Part shown: positions 26,011 to 35,282 of the stretch, in pieces
Position numbering within the stretch: the stretch's first letter is position 1
Layout: every line of letters starts with the position of its first letter
Source of the DNA: an uncultured Phascolarctobacterium sp.
Lineage (GTDB): Bacteria > Bacillota > Negativicutes > Acidaminococcales > Acidaminococcaceae
NCBI GenBank assembly: GCA_949288065.1
Contig: CASEIL010000010.1
Coordinates: 1-38,917 of the forward strand
Direction: 5' to 3'
Length of the DNA: 38,917 bases
Position numbers and translations under genes: made by a program
The notes under the pieces: model-generated
Seen by the model: only the letters and a program-made list of their open reading frames with translations
What the model was told of the DNA's origin: nothing
Databases searched by the model: none

Positions 26011-26039
26011 TTTATGCAAAATAACGCAATTTGCATAAA
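26011..26039. promoter_or_regulatory. 10-bp inverted repeat upstream of the XRE promoter
   Basis: TTTATGCAAA (26011-26020) is repeated inverted as TTTGCATAAA (26030-26039) with a 9-base spacer. It is a plausible operator in otherwise AT-rich DNA without a gene. Confidence 0.35.
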
Positions 26040-26107
26040 AATTTTTTGTTTTTTAATATTTTAGATATAATTTATAATATTTAAGATAATAGAACATAGC
26101 GGCACAA

Positions 26108-26150
26108 AAATAACAGCCTGCCTTAGAGTTAAAGCAAGCTGTTATTTTTT
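26108..26150. terminator. Intrinsic terminator after the MmgE/PrpD gene
   Basis: AAATAACAGC (26108-26117) pairs with GCTGTTATTT (26138-26147), extended by an inner TGC/GCA. A/T runs flank both sides, so it can act for the minus-strand operon. Confidence 0.7.
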
Positions 26151-26159
26151 ATTATCAGT

Positions 26160-27524
26160 TTAAAAAATTTTCTTAATTTCTGCGGCTATATCGTCGGCGT
26201 TTTCAAGGTTCTGCACCAGTGCGCAGAGGGCTTTTGTTTTGCTGCTGCCGCAGACAGGCTCTGCCAACGCAGTAAATTTAGCAACGCTCTCCTCCCACGT
26301 CATCGGGTTGGCCGGGTCGCCTTTGGGGTAATCCACCTGCCGCTCCAAGCGGTGACCATCTTTCAACGTAATGATAATTTTCGACGCCAGTTTATCCGGG
26401 TCGGCTTTGTTAATAGCCTCCTGCTCTGCATCGCGCGTAACCGTAATTTTTGCCATTAAGCTGCGTAAAGCAGGGTTGGCCTGCGCTTCGGCGCTGAACT
26501 CTGCCACGCCGACGCTGCCGTAAACAAGCGCCGCCGCCACGCAATACTGTATGCTGAACTTGCAGCCATAGGCATTTTGCGGCGCAGGGTTGTTAATGAG
26601 GTAATCGGTAATGCTGTTGACTTTAAGTTCAACACCTGCAACCGCATCCGGCGTAATGCCGTGCGCACTGCGCAGCACCTGCGCGCCGTAAATAGCGGCA
26701 TGGGCGTGCTTACAGCAGGCATAGGGCTTAAAGGAATTGTGCTGTATTTTTAAATCCTCGTAAGTTAAGTTTTGCGTAATTTTTTCTAAATGCGGTGCTA
26801 TTGAAAGCGCACGGCAAAAACCTTTTTCGCCTTCCAGTATTTTGCTCGCCGCTGTAAAGCCGCTTTGCGCCAGGTATGCCGAAAATACGCCGCCGCTGGC
26901 AGTTTTGCCAGCGTGCAGGGCTTTGCTCATTGCGCCTTCCTTTAAAAATTCCCACAAGCCTGCGGATTGCGAACCGGCGCTGCCAAGGCACATATTGGTA
27001 GCCTCTGCGCCCAGCCCCAAAAGCGATGCCGCTGCCGCCGCACTGCCAAAGATGCCCGCCGTACCCGTGGTATGCCAGTAAAAGTAGGATTCCGGTATTA
27101 CCGCTTCACCGGCACGCGCGCCCGCCTCATACCCGGCGCAGACTGCCGTTAAAAGCTCTTTGCCGTTTTTGTGCTCTGCCTCGGCCACAGCCATCGCCAC
27201 AGGCACAACCACCGTTGCTAAATGAATAATAGAAGGATTGTGCAAATCGTCAAAATCCAGCGTGTGCGAGGCAGCGCCGTTCATCAATGCCGCGCTTACT
27301 GCGTCTGTACGTTTAGCGCCGCCGTCAAACACGGTGGCCTCGCCCTGCCCGCACATTTTCAGCGCCACGCTGCGCAAAAGCTGTGCCGGTTCCTCCTGCG
27401 CGCCGCGGATGGCAACGCCGAGCCAGTCCAAAATGCACTGTTTGGCAACGGCAACTGCCTGCGGCGGCAGTTTAGCATAAGTCATTTCCGAAGTAAATTT
27501 TGCCAGCTGAGCAGTTTCGTTCAT
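26160..27524 (-). CDS. MmgE/PrpD family protein
   Basis: The 454-residue protein matches the MmgE/PrpD family. It has KQCILDWLGVAIRGA near the N-terminus, NGAASHTLDFDD, YEAGARAGEAVIPESYFYWHTTGTAGIFGSAAAAA (partly quoted), and FKPYACCKHAHAAIYGA. The family includes 2-methylcitrate dehydratase, cis-aconitate decarboxylase and iminodisuccinate epimerase, so sequence alone does not fix the substrate. It is the last gene after a CoA-transferase and a methylmalonyl-CoA mutase subunit, which hints at an organic-acid substrate. Spacing to the mutase gene is only 23 bases. Confidence 0.87.
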   Translation of the reverse strand: MNETAQLAKFTSEMTYAKLPPQAVAVAKQCILDWLGVAIRGAQEEPAQLLRSVALKMCGQGEATVFDGGAKRTDAVSAALMNGAASHTLDFDDLHNPSIIHLATVVVPVAMAVAEAEHKNGKELLTAVCAGYEAGARAGEAVIPESYFYWHTTGTAGIFGSAAAAASLLGLGAEATNMCLGSAGSQSAGLWEFLKEGAMSKALHAGKTASGGVFSAYLAQSGFTAASKILEGEKGFCRALSIAPHLEKITQNLTYEDLKIQHNSFKPYACCKHAHAAIYGAQVLRSAHGITPDAVAGVELKVNSITDYLINNPAPQNAYGCKFSIQYCVAAALVYGSVGVAEFSAEAQANPALRSLMAKITVTRDAEQEAINKADPDKLASKIIITLKDGHRLERQVDYPKGDPANPMTWEESVAKFTALAEPVCGSSKTKALCALVQNLENADDIAAEIKKIF

Positions 27525-27547
27525 AAGCTGTTCACCTGCTTTCTATT

Positions 27548-29197
27548 TTAAAACATGCTGCCGCTTTGTTTGTATTCGCCAAACTCCTCGCGCAGCACGC
27601 CGCAAATTTCGCCCAGCGTTGCGTAGGTTTTAACAGCGTCGATAAGGTACGGCATTAAATTCTCCGTGCCTTTGGCTGCCTCGCGCAGTTTGGCCAGCGC
27701 TGCCGCAACAGCTGCGTTGTCGCGCCCTGCCTTCATCTTGTTCAGGCGGGCAATCTGGCGCTCGCCCACGCTTAAATCTGCCGTCAGCACTTCCTGCTCG
27801 GCCATTTTTTTGTTGTCGGCAAATTTGTTAACGCCGATAACCGTGCGTTTGCCAAGCTCTACATCATGCTGGTATTCATAAGCATGCGCCGCCATTTCCT
27901 GCTGCATATAGCCCTGCTCAATGGCCGCTACTGCTCCACCCATTTTATCAATCTTTTCAATATATTCGTAGGCTTCCTGCTCAATTTTGTTGGTAAGGCT
28001 TTCTACATAATAAGAGCCTGCCAGCGGGTCGATAGTATCAGTAACGCCGCTTTCGTGCGCCAAAAGCTGCTGTGTGCGCAGGGCAAGGGTTGCGCTTTCC
28101 TCAGTCGGCAGGGCAATCGCTTCGTCGTAAGCGCAGCACGCCATGGACTGAATGCCGCCCAAAACGGCGCTAAGCGCCTGCCAGGTAATGCGCACCACGT
28201 TGTTCAAGGGCTGCTGCGCCGTCAGCACGCTGCCTGCCGTATGCACATGCACGCGCAGCATTTGCGCTTTGGGCACGGTTGCACCGTAGCGCTCCTTCAT
28301 AATGCGTGCCCACAGGCGGCGCGCGGCGCGGAACTTGGCAGCTTCGCTGAAGAAATCAAGCCCTGCCGTAAAAATCCAGCTGATGCCGGGCGCAAAATCG
28401 TCCACCTTCTGCCCTGCCTTAACAGCGGCGTCGATATACGCCATCGCATTGGCAAACGCAAAAGCAATTTCCTGCACCTCGGAAGCGCCTGCCTCGCGGA
28501 TATGGTAAGCGCCGACGCTGATAGTGTTCCACTTGGGAATATTTTTAGAGCAGTATTCAAAGGTATCAGTAATTAAGCGCATGGAAGGGCGCGGCGGGAA
28601 AATATAGGTGCCGCGGGCAATGTATTCCTTCAAAATATCGTTCTGAATGGTGCCTTTTAAGGCTTCCGGCGCAACGCCCTGCTTTTCGGCAACGGCAACG
28701 TACATTGCCAAAAGCACCGCCGCCGGGCCGTTAATGGTCATGGAGGTGCTTACCTTGTCCAGCGGTATGCCGTCAAACAGCGCTTCCATATCCGCCAGCG
28801 AATCAATAGCAACGCCAACCTTGCCAACCTCGCCGTGGCTCAATTCATGGTCGCTGTCAAGCCCAATCTGCGTCGGCAAGTCCATAGCGACGGAAAGGCC
28901 CGTCTGCCCTGCCTCTAACAAATATTTATAGCGGGCGTTGGTTTCCTCCGCCGTGGCAAAACCGGCATAGGCGCGCATCGTCCACAGGCGGCCGCGGTAC
29001 ATCGTCGGCTGCACGCCGCGCGTAAACGGATATTGCCCGGGAAAACCGAGCTTTTCGTTGTAATCAAAGCCCTCTACGTCAAGCGGGGTGTATAAACGCT
29101 CTGCCGCAAAATTTTTACGCTCCGGAAACTTCGCCGTCGCCTTGGCCACCTTTGCCTCGTAATCCTGTAAGCCCTGCTGCAATTTTTCTTTATCCAT
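27548..29197 (-). CDS. Methylmalonyl-CoA mutase, large-subunit catalytic domain
   Basis: The 549-residue protein is the TIM-barrel part of an acyl-CoA mutase. It has [87 protein letters not shown] and [17 protein letters not shown]. The Tyr in MRAYAGF and the Arg in [11 protein letters not shown] correspond to the residues that select methylmalonyl-CoA over isobutyryl-CoA. The usual Gln of RQYAGF is Ala here. There is no C-terminal cobalamin-binding domain, so a separate small subunit is needed; none is adjacent. The reaction would interconvert succinyl-CoA and methylmalonyl-CoA. GAGGAGG precedes ATG 29197. Confidence 0.92.
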   Translation of the reverse strand: MDKEKLQQGLQDYEAKVAKATAKFPERKNFAAERLYTPLDVEGFDYNEKLGFPGQYPFTRGVQPTMYRGRLWTMRAYAGFATAEETNARYKYLLEAGQTGLSVAMDLPTQIGLDSDHELSHGEVGKVGVAIDSLADMEALFDGIPLDKVSTSMTINGPAAVLLAMYVAVAEKQGVAPEALKGTIQNDILKEYIARGTYIFPPRPSMRLITDTFEYCSKNIPKWNTISVGAYHIREAGASEVQEIAFAFANAMAYIDAAVKAGQKVDDFAPGISWIFTAGLDFFSEAAKFRAARRLWARIMKERYGATVPKAQMLRVHVHTAGSVLTAQQPLNNVVRITWQALSAVLGGIQSMACCAYDEAIALPTEESATLALRTQQLLAHESGVTDTIDPLAGSYYVESLTNKIEQEAYEYIEKIDKMGGAVAAIEQGYMQQEMAAHAYEYQHDVELGKRTVIGVNKFADNKKMAEQEVLTADLSVGERQIARLNKMKAGRDNAAVAAALAKLREAAKGTENLMPYLIDAVKTYATLGEICGVLREEFGEYKQSGSMF

Positions 29198-29208
29198 GGT
29201 AATCCTCC

Positions 29209-30711
29209 TCAAATTTTCATCGTTCCGTATTTTTCGTAATGTGCCTGCATATCAAACGCGTGCGCCAAATCCACAGGCATGTGGGCGTTTTTTCTTTGCG
29301 CCTCGCGCAGATATTCCCACAGCTGCGCCTTGTAATCCGGGTGGGCACAGTTTTCGATAATCAATTTGGCGCGCTTAACCGGCGAAAGCCCGCGGATATC
29401 CGCCAGCCCCTGCTCGGTAATAAACACCATCGTGTCGTGCTCGGTGTGGTCGGCGTGCGTCACCATCGGCACAATGCTCGATATGCTGCCCCCCTTTGCC
29501 GTGGAAGGCGTGCAGAAAATTGTTAAATAACCGTTGCGCATATAATCGCCGCTGCCGCCGATGCCGTTCATCATCTGCGAGCCCATAACATGCGTGCTGT
29601 TAGCCTGCCCGTAAATGTCAAACTCCAGCGGCGTATTGATGGAAATTACGCCCAAGCGGCGGATAACCTCCGGGTTGTTGCTGATATCCAGCGGGCGCAA
29701 AACAATGCTTTTGCGGTATAAATCCGGGTCTTCATTATACGTTTTCCACACATTGGGCGACGGCGTAAACGCACAGCCCGAAGCCTGCGAAACCTTGCCC
29801 ATTTTAATTAAACTGAACACGGCGTCCTGCAAAATTTCGGAATACATTTTTAAATTTTCGTATTTCGATTTGCTAAGCCCCATTAAAACAGCGTTGGCAA
29901 TGCTGCCCACGCCCGATTGTATCGGCAGCATCTCCTGCGGCAGCCGCCCGTGCTTTTGCTCGTGCTCCAAAAACTCAACCAGGTATTCAGCAATTTTAAT
30001 GCTGTTTGCGTCCGGCGCGTTTAAGTTGCGCACATGGTCAACTATGTCCGATTCCACAATGCAGGTAATTCTATCCAGCCCGCATTCCAAATACGGCGAG
30101 CCAATCCTGTCGCCGACGTGGTAAATGGGTATTTCCGTTCTGCGCGGCGGCTTCTCACAAATATAAATATCGTGCATGCCCTCCATGGAGAGCGGAATGG
30201 TGGTGTTAACCTCCACAATTACCTTTTTGGCGTGCTTAACAAACATCGGTATGTTGCCCACGCCCGGGCCCAGCACAATGCTGCCGTCGGCGTTAATAGC
30301 CGCCGCTTCCACAATGGCAACGTCCACATCGCCGTAAAAACCATAATCCACCTGCTGGGCAAACTGGCTTAAATGCAAATCAATATAATCTATTTTGCCG
30401 CCGTTAATGCCCGCCCGCATACTTTTGTTGGAAGCCGCGTAATATGGCATACGGCTTTTTACGCCGTCCACCGCCGCCAGCGCTTCTTCAATTTCCGGCC
30501 CGACGGAAGCGCCGCTCCAGATATTTATGCGGCACTTTTTGCCGTTTTTTATGGCTTTCGCCAGCGCCATCGTGGTCTTTTTGGGGTAGCCCGAAGGCGT
30601 AAAGCCGCCCACACCGACGTTCATGCCGTCCTCAATCAGCGCGGCGGCCTCTTCCGGCGTTACAATTTTTTCAAACAGCGCAGGGCTGCGCAGCCTGTCA
30701 TCACCTAACAT
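29209..30711 (-). CDS. Succinate/acetate-type CoA-transferase (acetyl-CoA hydrolase family)
   Basis: The 500-residue protein fits the Cat1/ScpC group that moves CoA between succinate, acetate or propionate. Seen are [13 protein letters not shown] near the start, [26 protein letters not shown], and [17 protein letters not shown] with the expected catalytic Glu. GGGAG lies 5 bases before ATG 30711; a GTG at 30735 is less likely. It is the first gene of the operon, 11 bases from the mutase gene, giving a logical pair: form succinyl-CoA, then isomerise it. The exact donor and acceptor are not decided. Confidence 0.9.
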   Translation of the reverse strand: MLGDDRLRSPALFEKIVTPEEAAALIEDGMNVGVGGFTPSGYPKKTTMALAKAIKNGKKCRINIWSGASVGPEIEEALAAVDGVKSRMPYYAASNKSMRAGINGGKIDYIDLHLSQFAQQVDYGFYGDVDVAIVEAAAINADGSIVLGPGVGNIPMFVKHAKKVIVEVNTTIPLSMEGMHDIYICEKPPRRTEIPIYHVGDRIGSPYLECGLDRITCIVESDIVDHVRNLNAPDANSIKIAEYLVEFLEHEQKHGRLPQEMLPIQSGVGSIANAVLMGLSKSKYENLKMYSEILQDAVFSLIKMGKVSQASGCAFTPSPNVWKTYNEDPDLYRKSIVLRPLDISNNPEVIRRLGVISINTPLEFDIYGQANSTHVMGSQMMNGIGGSGDYMRNGYLTIFCTPSTAKGGSISSIVPMVTHADHTEHDTMVFITEQGLADIRGLSPVKRAKLIIENCAHPDYKAQLWEYLREAQRKNAHMPVDLAHAFDMQAHYEKYGTMKI

Positions 30712-30995
30712 TTTTCTCCCTTCTTTCGCGTTCACATATATCTTACTTATAGTGTAAGCGCAAAAGCATATAATGTAAAATACTGTTTTATTACCTAAAA
30801 CATAATTTAATTTTATATGTTATCACCCCTAAGGCGCAGATTTTTTATTAAACAGCGCTTTTAAAATGCGTTTGGCGCTGCGCACCGCAAAACTTATAAG
30901 ATTTTTATATACAACTTAACCGTTTTTGCTATAACTTTATATATTTTTGTTTTTGTAGTATAATCAGCTTAACGAATAAATTTTAAGGAGCAAGC
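30712..30995. promoter_or_regulatory. Divergent control region between CoA-transferase operon and LysR gene
   Basis: This AT-rich stretch separates divergent genes, as is typical for a LysR regulator and its target. On the plus strand TATAAT (30959-30964) lies about 30 bases before the LysR start. Short dyads such as CTTATAAG near 30895 are possible LysR sites. No further gene or RNA was seen. Confidence 0.4.
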
Positions 30996-31877
30996 ATGAA
31001 CATAGAATATTACCGCAACTTTATCGCTATTGTGGAAGCAGGCAGCATCTCCGCCGCCACCAAACGCGTAGCCGTAGCGCAGCCTGCCCTAAGCAACCAG
31101 CTGAAAACGCTGCAAAAAAAATTCGGCACGCCGCTGCTGAACCTTAAGCGCGGCGGGCACACGGTAGAGCTTACCGAAGCAGGCTGCATTTTGTACAACA
31201 AGGCCAAATACATCTGCTCTACCGAAGATAATATTATTAAGGAAATTGCCGACTGCGCAGGCGGCTTTAGCGGTACGCTGCGGCTGAGCCTGTCGCCGTC
31301 GATGTCCATTTCCTTCATAAAAAACTACCTCAGCAAATTTGCGCGCCAGTACCCGCAAATTAACTACGAACTGTACGAAGTACCTATTGACGAGCAGACG
31401 CAGCAGCTGTTGGACGGCAAAACAGAAATCGGCATCGCCAACGCGCCGCTTTTGCAGGTAAACCGTTTTGAAACCATTTACCGCAAGCGCGACCGTTTAA
31501 TCGCCCTGTTCCATAAGGACAGCCCCTACCTGCAAGGCAATAAGCCCCACATTTTGCTGGACGATTTGGAGGACGTGCCGCTGTGCCTGTCGCGCGGGTG
31601 CAGCACGCTGTTTTTAAACACTTGCAGCGATTCGCGTTTGCTGCCGCAGGTGCTGAGCATTAACACCACCAAGCTTTCAACAATAGCGTGGGCCACACAA
31701 AACATCGGCGTCGCCGTAGTGCCTGCCGAACGGTACGAAATATTTGACGAGTGCCTGGTGCCCAAGCAAATTGAGGATGAGCGCTTATTTGTGGAAAAAA
31801 CGCTCTCCGTCGTTAAAGGCAGGCCGCTTTCCACCGTCGCCAAAACCTTTGTGAATTTCTTTTTAGAAAATTTTTAA
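30996..31877 (+). CDS. LysR-family transcriptional regulator
   Basis: The 293-residue protein has an N-terminal winged helix-turn-helix (FIAIVEAGSISAATKRVAVAQPALSNQLKTLQKKFGTPL, key pieces GSISAAT and AQPALSNQLK) and a two-lobed effector domain from about residue 90. LysR proteins commonly control a divergent operon, here the CoA-transferase/mutase genes; the inducer may be an organic acid. AAGGAGCAAGC precedes the ATG. It is followed after 18 bases by the FrhB-like gene, probably co-transcribed. Confidence 0.92.
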   Translation: MNIEYYRNFIAIVEAGSISAATKRVAVAQPALSNQLKTLQKKFGTPLLNLKRGGHTVELTEAGCILYNKAKYICSTEDNIIKEIADCAGGFSGTLRLSLSPSMSISFIKNYLSKFARQYPQINYELYEVPIDEQTQQLLDGKTEIGIANAPLLQVNRFETIYRKRDRLIALFHKDSPYLQGNKPHILLDDLEDVPLCLSRGCSTLFLNTCSDSRLLPQVLSINTTKLSTIAWATQNIGVAVVPAERYEIFDECLVPKQIEDERLFVEKTLSVVKGRPLSTVAKTFVNFFLENF

Positions 31878-31895
31878 ATAAAGAAGGTGTTTTTT

Positions 31896-32987
31896 ATGCT
31901 GAAACTAAAATCGAAAGGCGATTGCTGCGGCTGCACCGCCTGCGCCTCCATCTGCCCCAGGGGCTGCATTGCCATGACGGCTGACGTCGAGGGCTTTTGC
32001 TACCCGCAGATTGACGAGGCCAAGTGCATTAACTGCGGGCTGTGCGAAAAGGTGTGCCCGCTTTTGCATAAACCTGCGCAGCACGAGGTGCTGAATGTGT
32101 ACGGCGCTAAAAACAGCGACGATGCAGTGCGCCTGCAAAGCAGCAGCGGCGGCATGTTTACGCTGTTTGCACGCCATATTTTAGCAGGTGGCGGCACTGT
32201 GTTCGGCGCAGAACTTGATGAAAACTTGCAGGTGTGCCACACCGCCGTTACGGACGAAGCAGGGCTTGCCAAACTGCGCGGCAGCAAATATGTGCAAAGC
32301 AAAATGGCAGGCGTTTTTAAAGAGGTGCGCACGCTTTTAAACACCGGTAAACCGGTGCTGTTCAGCGGCACTCCCTGCCAGATTGCCGGGTTGAAGGTTT
32401 TTTTAATGAAGGATTATGCCAATTTATTTACGGTAGACGTTGTGTGCCACGGCGTGCCCAGCGCCAAAGTTTATAACAAATATTTGCAGGAGCTTGGCGA
32501 AGCAGCTGGCGAGCCGGTTACACAGGTAAAATTCCGCGATAAAACCAAAGGCTGGCTGCACGGCGAAACCGTTTTTATAACCGGCACGCAGCGCCTTGCC
32601 GCCTCCAAACGCAAGGAAACCTATATGCGCCTGTTTTTAAACAACGTCAGCATCCGCCCCAGCTGCGCGGACTGTGCCTTTAACAACAAGCGCAGCCAGG
32701 CCGACATTACCATTGCCGATTACTGGGGCGTTAACAAGCAGTTCCCCGAATTTGACGACGATAAGGGCATTACGCTGGTGCTGGTTAACACCGCTAAGGG
32801 CGAGCAGCTTTTTGACGAGGTAAAAGGCGAAACCACCTTTATCGCCACCGATTTTGCCAAAGGCGCCCAGTACAACGTCGCCGTCAGCAAATCGCTGGGG
32901 CTGCACACCAAACGCCAGTACTTTTTTGATAACCTTGATACCAAAACCCTAAAAGAGCTGGAAGCCGAAATCCTTCCGCCGGTATAA
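31896..32987 (+). CDS. FrhB-like iron-sulfur protein (coenzyme F420 hydrogenase beta-subunit family)
   Basis: The 363-residue protein starts with two 4Fe-4S ferredoxin motifs, CCGCTACASICPRGC and CINCGLCEKVCP (within about the first 55 residues). FrhB N- and C-terminal domains follow, with SSSGGMFTLFARHIL, GSKYVQSK, SGTPCQIAGLK, DVVCHGVPS and a Cys-containing CADCAFNNKRSQADITIADYWG. Family members carry flavin and pass electrons, some with F420 and many in sugar-modification clusters. Gut Firmicutes generally lack F420, so ferredoxin is a likelier partner. AAGAAGG is 8 bases before ATG 31896. Confidence 0.85.
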   Translation: MLKLKSKGDCCGCTACASICPRGCIAMTADVEGFCYPQIDEAKCINCGLCEKVCPLLHKPAQHEVLNVYGAKNSDDAVRLQSSSGGMFTLFARHILAGGGTVFGAELDENLQVCHTAVTDEAGLAKLRGSKYVQSKMAGVFKEVRTLLNTGKPVLFSGTPCQIAGLKVFLMKDYANLFTVDVVCHGVPSAKVYNKYLQELGEAAGEPVTQVKFRDKTKGWLHGETVFITGTQRLAASKRKETYMRLFLNNVSIRPSCADCAFNNKRSQADITIADYWGVNKQFPEFDDDKGITLVLVNTAKGEQLFDEVKGETTFIATDFAKGAQYNVAVSKSLGLHTKRQYFFDNLDTKTLKELEAEILPPV

Positions 32988-32993
32988 AATAAC

Positions 32994-33041
32994 AAGGCAG
33001 CGCCATGTGCTAATGCACAGCAGGCTCTGCCTTAATTTTTT
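32994..33041 (+). terminator. Probable terminator after the FrhB-like gene
   Basis: AAGGCAG (32994-33000) pairs with CTGCCTT (33027-33033), with an inner GTGC-TAAT-GCAC hairpin, followed by AATTTTTT. Confidence 0.6.
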
Positions 33042-33048
33042 GCCTATT

Positions 33049-33894
33049 TTATTTTGCTGTTTCTATTTTGCAGGTGCCGTCCTTTACGCGGTGCTCGTCC
33101 AAAATAATTTCGCCAATCGCGCCCGCGCGGATATAGCCGCTGCGCGGATTTTTAACGCTGACGATGCTGCCCTTAATATCGGCATTAACGTCGCTGTATT
33201 CAAAGGCGAGGTCGCAGCCTTCGGTAGTGCAGTCCTCCAGCACTAAGCCTTTGGCATAGCACAGCGGCTGAGTGCCGATGATTTTGCAGCGGATGAGGTG
33301 CAGGTTTTCGGAATACCACGCCAGATACTCGCCCTTAACCACGCTGTCGGTAACCGTTACGTTTTTGCTGTGCCAGAAGGCGTCCTTCGTATCCAGCACA
33401 GAATTTTTAATCGTCACATTTTCCACATACTGAAATGAATATTTGGCCTGCATATTAAGCCCGTCTATTTCCAAATTGCGGCTTTGCAAAAACGGATAGA
33501 CGGAAGTTAAACGGCAGTCTGCCATTTTCATGCCGCGGCAGAACCAGCCGAACTCTTCGGAATTTATATCACAGTTTTGCAGCACCGTGTTGTCACATTC
33601 GCGCACGGCTTTAATGCCGCCAATTTGGGTATCCGCAATAGTTAAATCTTTATCGTACCACATAGCGGCGCGGCAGGTATCAGTCATCACGCTGTCAGTC
33701 AAACTGCCGCCGGTAACATGCCACAGCGGGTAGCGCAGCAAAAAACGGCAGTTTGCTATTTTTACATCGCCGCACTCTTTCAGCGCCGATTCGCCGTCCG
33801 CAGGCCCAGCAAACTCACAATTAATAATTTCTGCGCCGTGCACGCCATATAACGCGCGCTCTTCGTCAAAGGTTCTATCTTTAAAAACTTGCAT
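33049..33894 (-). CDS. DUF3737 right-handed beta-helix protein
   Basis: The 281-residue protein consists of repeated short strands such as ADCRLTSVYPFLQSRNLEIDG, VTIKNSVLDTKDAFWHSKNV and VTDSVVKGEYLAWYSENLHL (quoted partly), giving a pectate-lyase-like coil. This fits DUF3737, whose function is not known. There is no signal peptide, so it is probably cytoplasmic. The start at 33894 has GGGGG upstream; a longer frame to 33945 runs into the neighbouring gene. It is the fourth gene of a minus-strand cluster with the lipoprotein and flavoprotein genes. Confidence 0.82.
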   Translation of the reverse strand: MQVFKDRTFDEERALYGVHGAEIINCEFAGPADGESALKECGDVKIANCRFLLRYPLWHVTGGSLTDSVMTDTCRAAMWYDKDLTIADTQIGGIKAVRECDNTVLQNCDINSEEFGWFCRGMKMADCRLTSVYPFLQSRNLEIDGLNMQAKYSFQYVENVTIKNSVLDTKDAFWHSKNVTVTDSVVKGEYLAWYSENLHLIRCKIIGTQPLCYAKGLVLEDCTTEGCDLAFEYSDVNADIKGSIVSVKNPRSGYIRAGAIGEIILDEHRVKDGTCKIETAK

Positions 33895-33907
33895 TTTTAT
33901 GCCCCCG

Positions 33908-34393
33908 TTATAAACTAAATTCCATCTGCACTCTGCCCCGCCCAACAGCTTTTGCCAATGCGGCGGCGTTTTCTATTTTGCCAAGCGGAGTATAGCTGTA
34001 AGACGTGTTAAAACTTTTGTAAAACACCACCAGGCAATCATTGCCGAACAGCATAATATCACCGGCATTAATTTTGCCAACGTGCTGCGCTTTGGCAGGC
34101 AACGGATTATCCAAATAATAATATTTTTCGTTGCCGTGCAAATCCTTCATGTTTAATGTTAATGGCAGGCGCTCTTTTAATTTTTGCGCAGCAGGGTTGT
34201 CATACAATTCTGCCGTAAAAGTTTGCCCGTTTATTTTTATTTTCACTGTCTGCATTTTCTGTTCACCCTCTATTTTATTTACCGGTGTATATTTAGCAGC
34301 TGGCGGCTGCCCTGCACCTTGCGCACACCCGGCAACACTCAATGCTATCAATAAAACATAAAACAAAATTGAAAATTTCAATTTGTTCCTCAT
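33908..34393 (-). CDS. Cyclophilin-like fold lipoprotein
   Basis: The 161-residue product starts with a hydrophobic signal ending in a lipobox (LSVAGC, Cys at about 23), so it is predicted to be membrane-anchored and outside the cytoplasm. The mature part (KIKINGQTFTAELYDNPAAQKLKERLPLTLNM in part, LGKIENAAAL at the end) matches the bacterial cyclophilin-like fold family often found beside flavodoxins. That fold resembles prolyl isomerases but catalytic residues are usually missing; activity is unknown. ATGA overlap with the flavoprotein gene shows tight coupling. Confidence 0.8.
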   Translation of the reverse strand: MRNKLKFSILFYVLLIALSVAGCAQGAGQPPAAKYTPVNKIEGEQKMQTVKIKINGQTFTAELYDNPAAQKLKERLPLTLNMKDLHGNEKYYYLDNPLPAKAQHVGKINAGDIMLFGNDCLVVFYKSFNTSYSYTPLGKIENAAALAKAVGRGRVQMEFSL

Positions 34394-34929
34394 GCGTTTT
34401 TACCAAGATCATAAGCCTCTGCCATGGCAGGCATGGCTTTAACATCGTCCGGTTTTTCTGCGCCCAGCCCGCAAACTACGCCTTTCAGTTCTGCCTGTTC
34501 AAAGCAGTCTATCCAGCCCTGCAAGCCCTTTAACGGGCCTTCGGCAGCCGTTTTTTCCGTATCGGCGGCAGTCAGCAAAAAGTAAATATCCCTAAATTTA
34601 TATTCTGCCGGGAAGAGCGGGTTGGTACGGTCTAAAAATGTTTTCAGCTGCCCGCACATATCATAAAAATATACCGGCGAAGCGAAGCAAATAACATCAG
34701 CCTGCTGCATTTTGGGCAAAAATTCTGCCATATCGTCCTTAAGCACGCAGCTGCCGGTTTGCTGGCACGCCAGGCAGCCAATGCAAAAATTAATTTTCCT
34801 GCCGCGCAGGCTTATTTTTTCAACGCTGTTACCTGCCTCGTGCGCCCCGCGGATAAATTCATCCGTCAGAATATCGGAGTTACTGCCGCCCCTTAAACTG
34901 CTGGAAATTACCAAAATATTTTTAGACAT
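34390..34929 (-). CDS. Iron-sulfur flavoprotein / NADPH-dependent FMN reductase family
   Basis: The 179-residue protein has a flavodoxin-like fold: ILVISSSLRGGSNSDILTDEFIRGA for the FMN phosphate, then a Cys cluster CIGCLACQQTGSC (C-x2-C-x2-C-x5-C, near residues 50-62), then SPVYFYDMCGQLKTFLDR for the FMN ring. The compact Cys motif resembles that of Methanosarcina Isf-type proteins, which carry a 4Fe-4S cluster. It probably transfers electrons to an unknown acceptor such as a quinone, peroxide or oxygen. It overlaps its two neighbours. Confidence 0.85.
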   Translation of the reverse strand: MSKNILVISSSLRGGSNSDILTDEFIRGAHEAGNSVEKISLRGRKINFCIGCLACQQTGSCVLKDDMAEFLPKMQQADVICFASPVYFYDMCGQLKTFLDRTNPLFPAEYKFRDIYFLLTAADTEKTAAEGPLKGLQGWIDCFEQAELKGVVCGLGAEKPDDVKAMPAMAEAYDLGKNA

Positions 34930-35152
34930 TTTTAAGCCCTCCCTGTTTAAGTTTAAAAATTACATAATCCAAAATATCAAGTTTTTTCTGTTCGGCGTGT
35001 ATTTTTTCAAGCAGAATGTACCGCTGCCGCTGCAAAACTGGCAGCAAAGCCTCATCGCTGCTCTTTTCTTTAAGGCAGGCGGCAATTACCTCACGGGCGC
35101 AGCCGCAGTCCTTTAAAATCTGCCGCAAAGCAGCCTCGTCACCGGTTTTCAC
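34922..35152 (-). CDS. 76-residue coiled-coil protein of unknown function, first gene of the redox cluster
   Basis: The product has an acidic N-terminal half with Cys residues (KDCGCAREVIAACLKEK) and a C-terminal amphipathic helix RQRYILLEKIHAEQKKLDILDYVIFKLKQ. That helix resembles the dimerisation coil at the end of MerR-family regulators, but no DNA-binding domain is present. The stop overlaps the start of the flavoprotein gene by 8 bases. Similar small proteins occur beside flavodoxin genes in gut Firmicutes by recollection, not checked. It may be a regulator fragment or a partner protein. Confidence 0.7.
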   Translation of the reverse strand: MKTGDEAALRQILKDCGCAREVIAACLKEKSSDEALLPVLQRQRYILLEKIHAEQKKLDILDYVIFKLKQGGLKNV

Positions 35153-35232
35153 ATTGCACCGCCCCCTTCAGCAATAAGTATAGCCGTTTTAAATTACAAC
35201 AGCAAATACCTATATTGAATTACCTTTTATGC

Positions 35233-35261
35233 TTGACGGGCATATAATAAGCGCTTATAAT
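35233..35261 (+). promoter_or_regulatory. Promoter of the second LysR gene
   Basis: TTGACG (35233-35238) and TATAAT (35256-35261) are separated by exactly 17 bases, about 22 bases before the start codon. Confidence 0.75.
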
Positions 35262-35282
35262 TTTTGCTGTGGAGGTGTTTTT

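Noticed and set aside
27866..28576. 236-codon plus-strand open frame opposite the mutase gene
   Set aside because: Antisense shadow of the conserved TIM-barrel; no ribosome site or domain.
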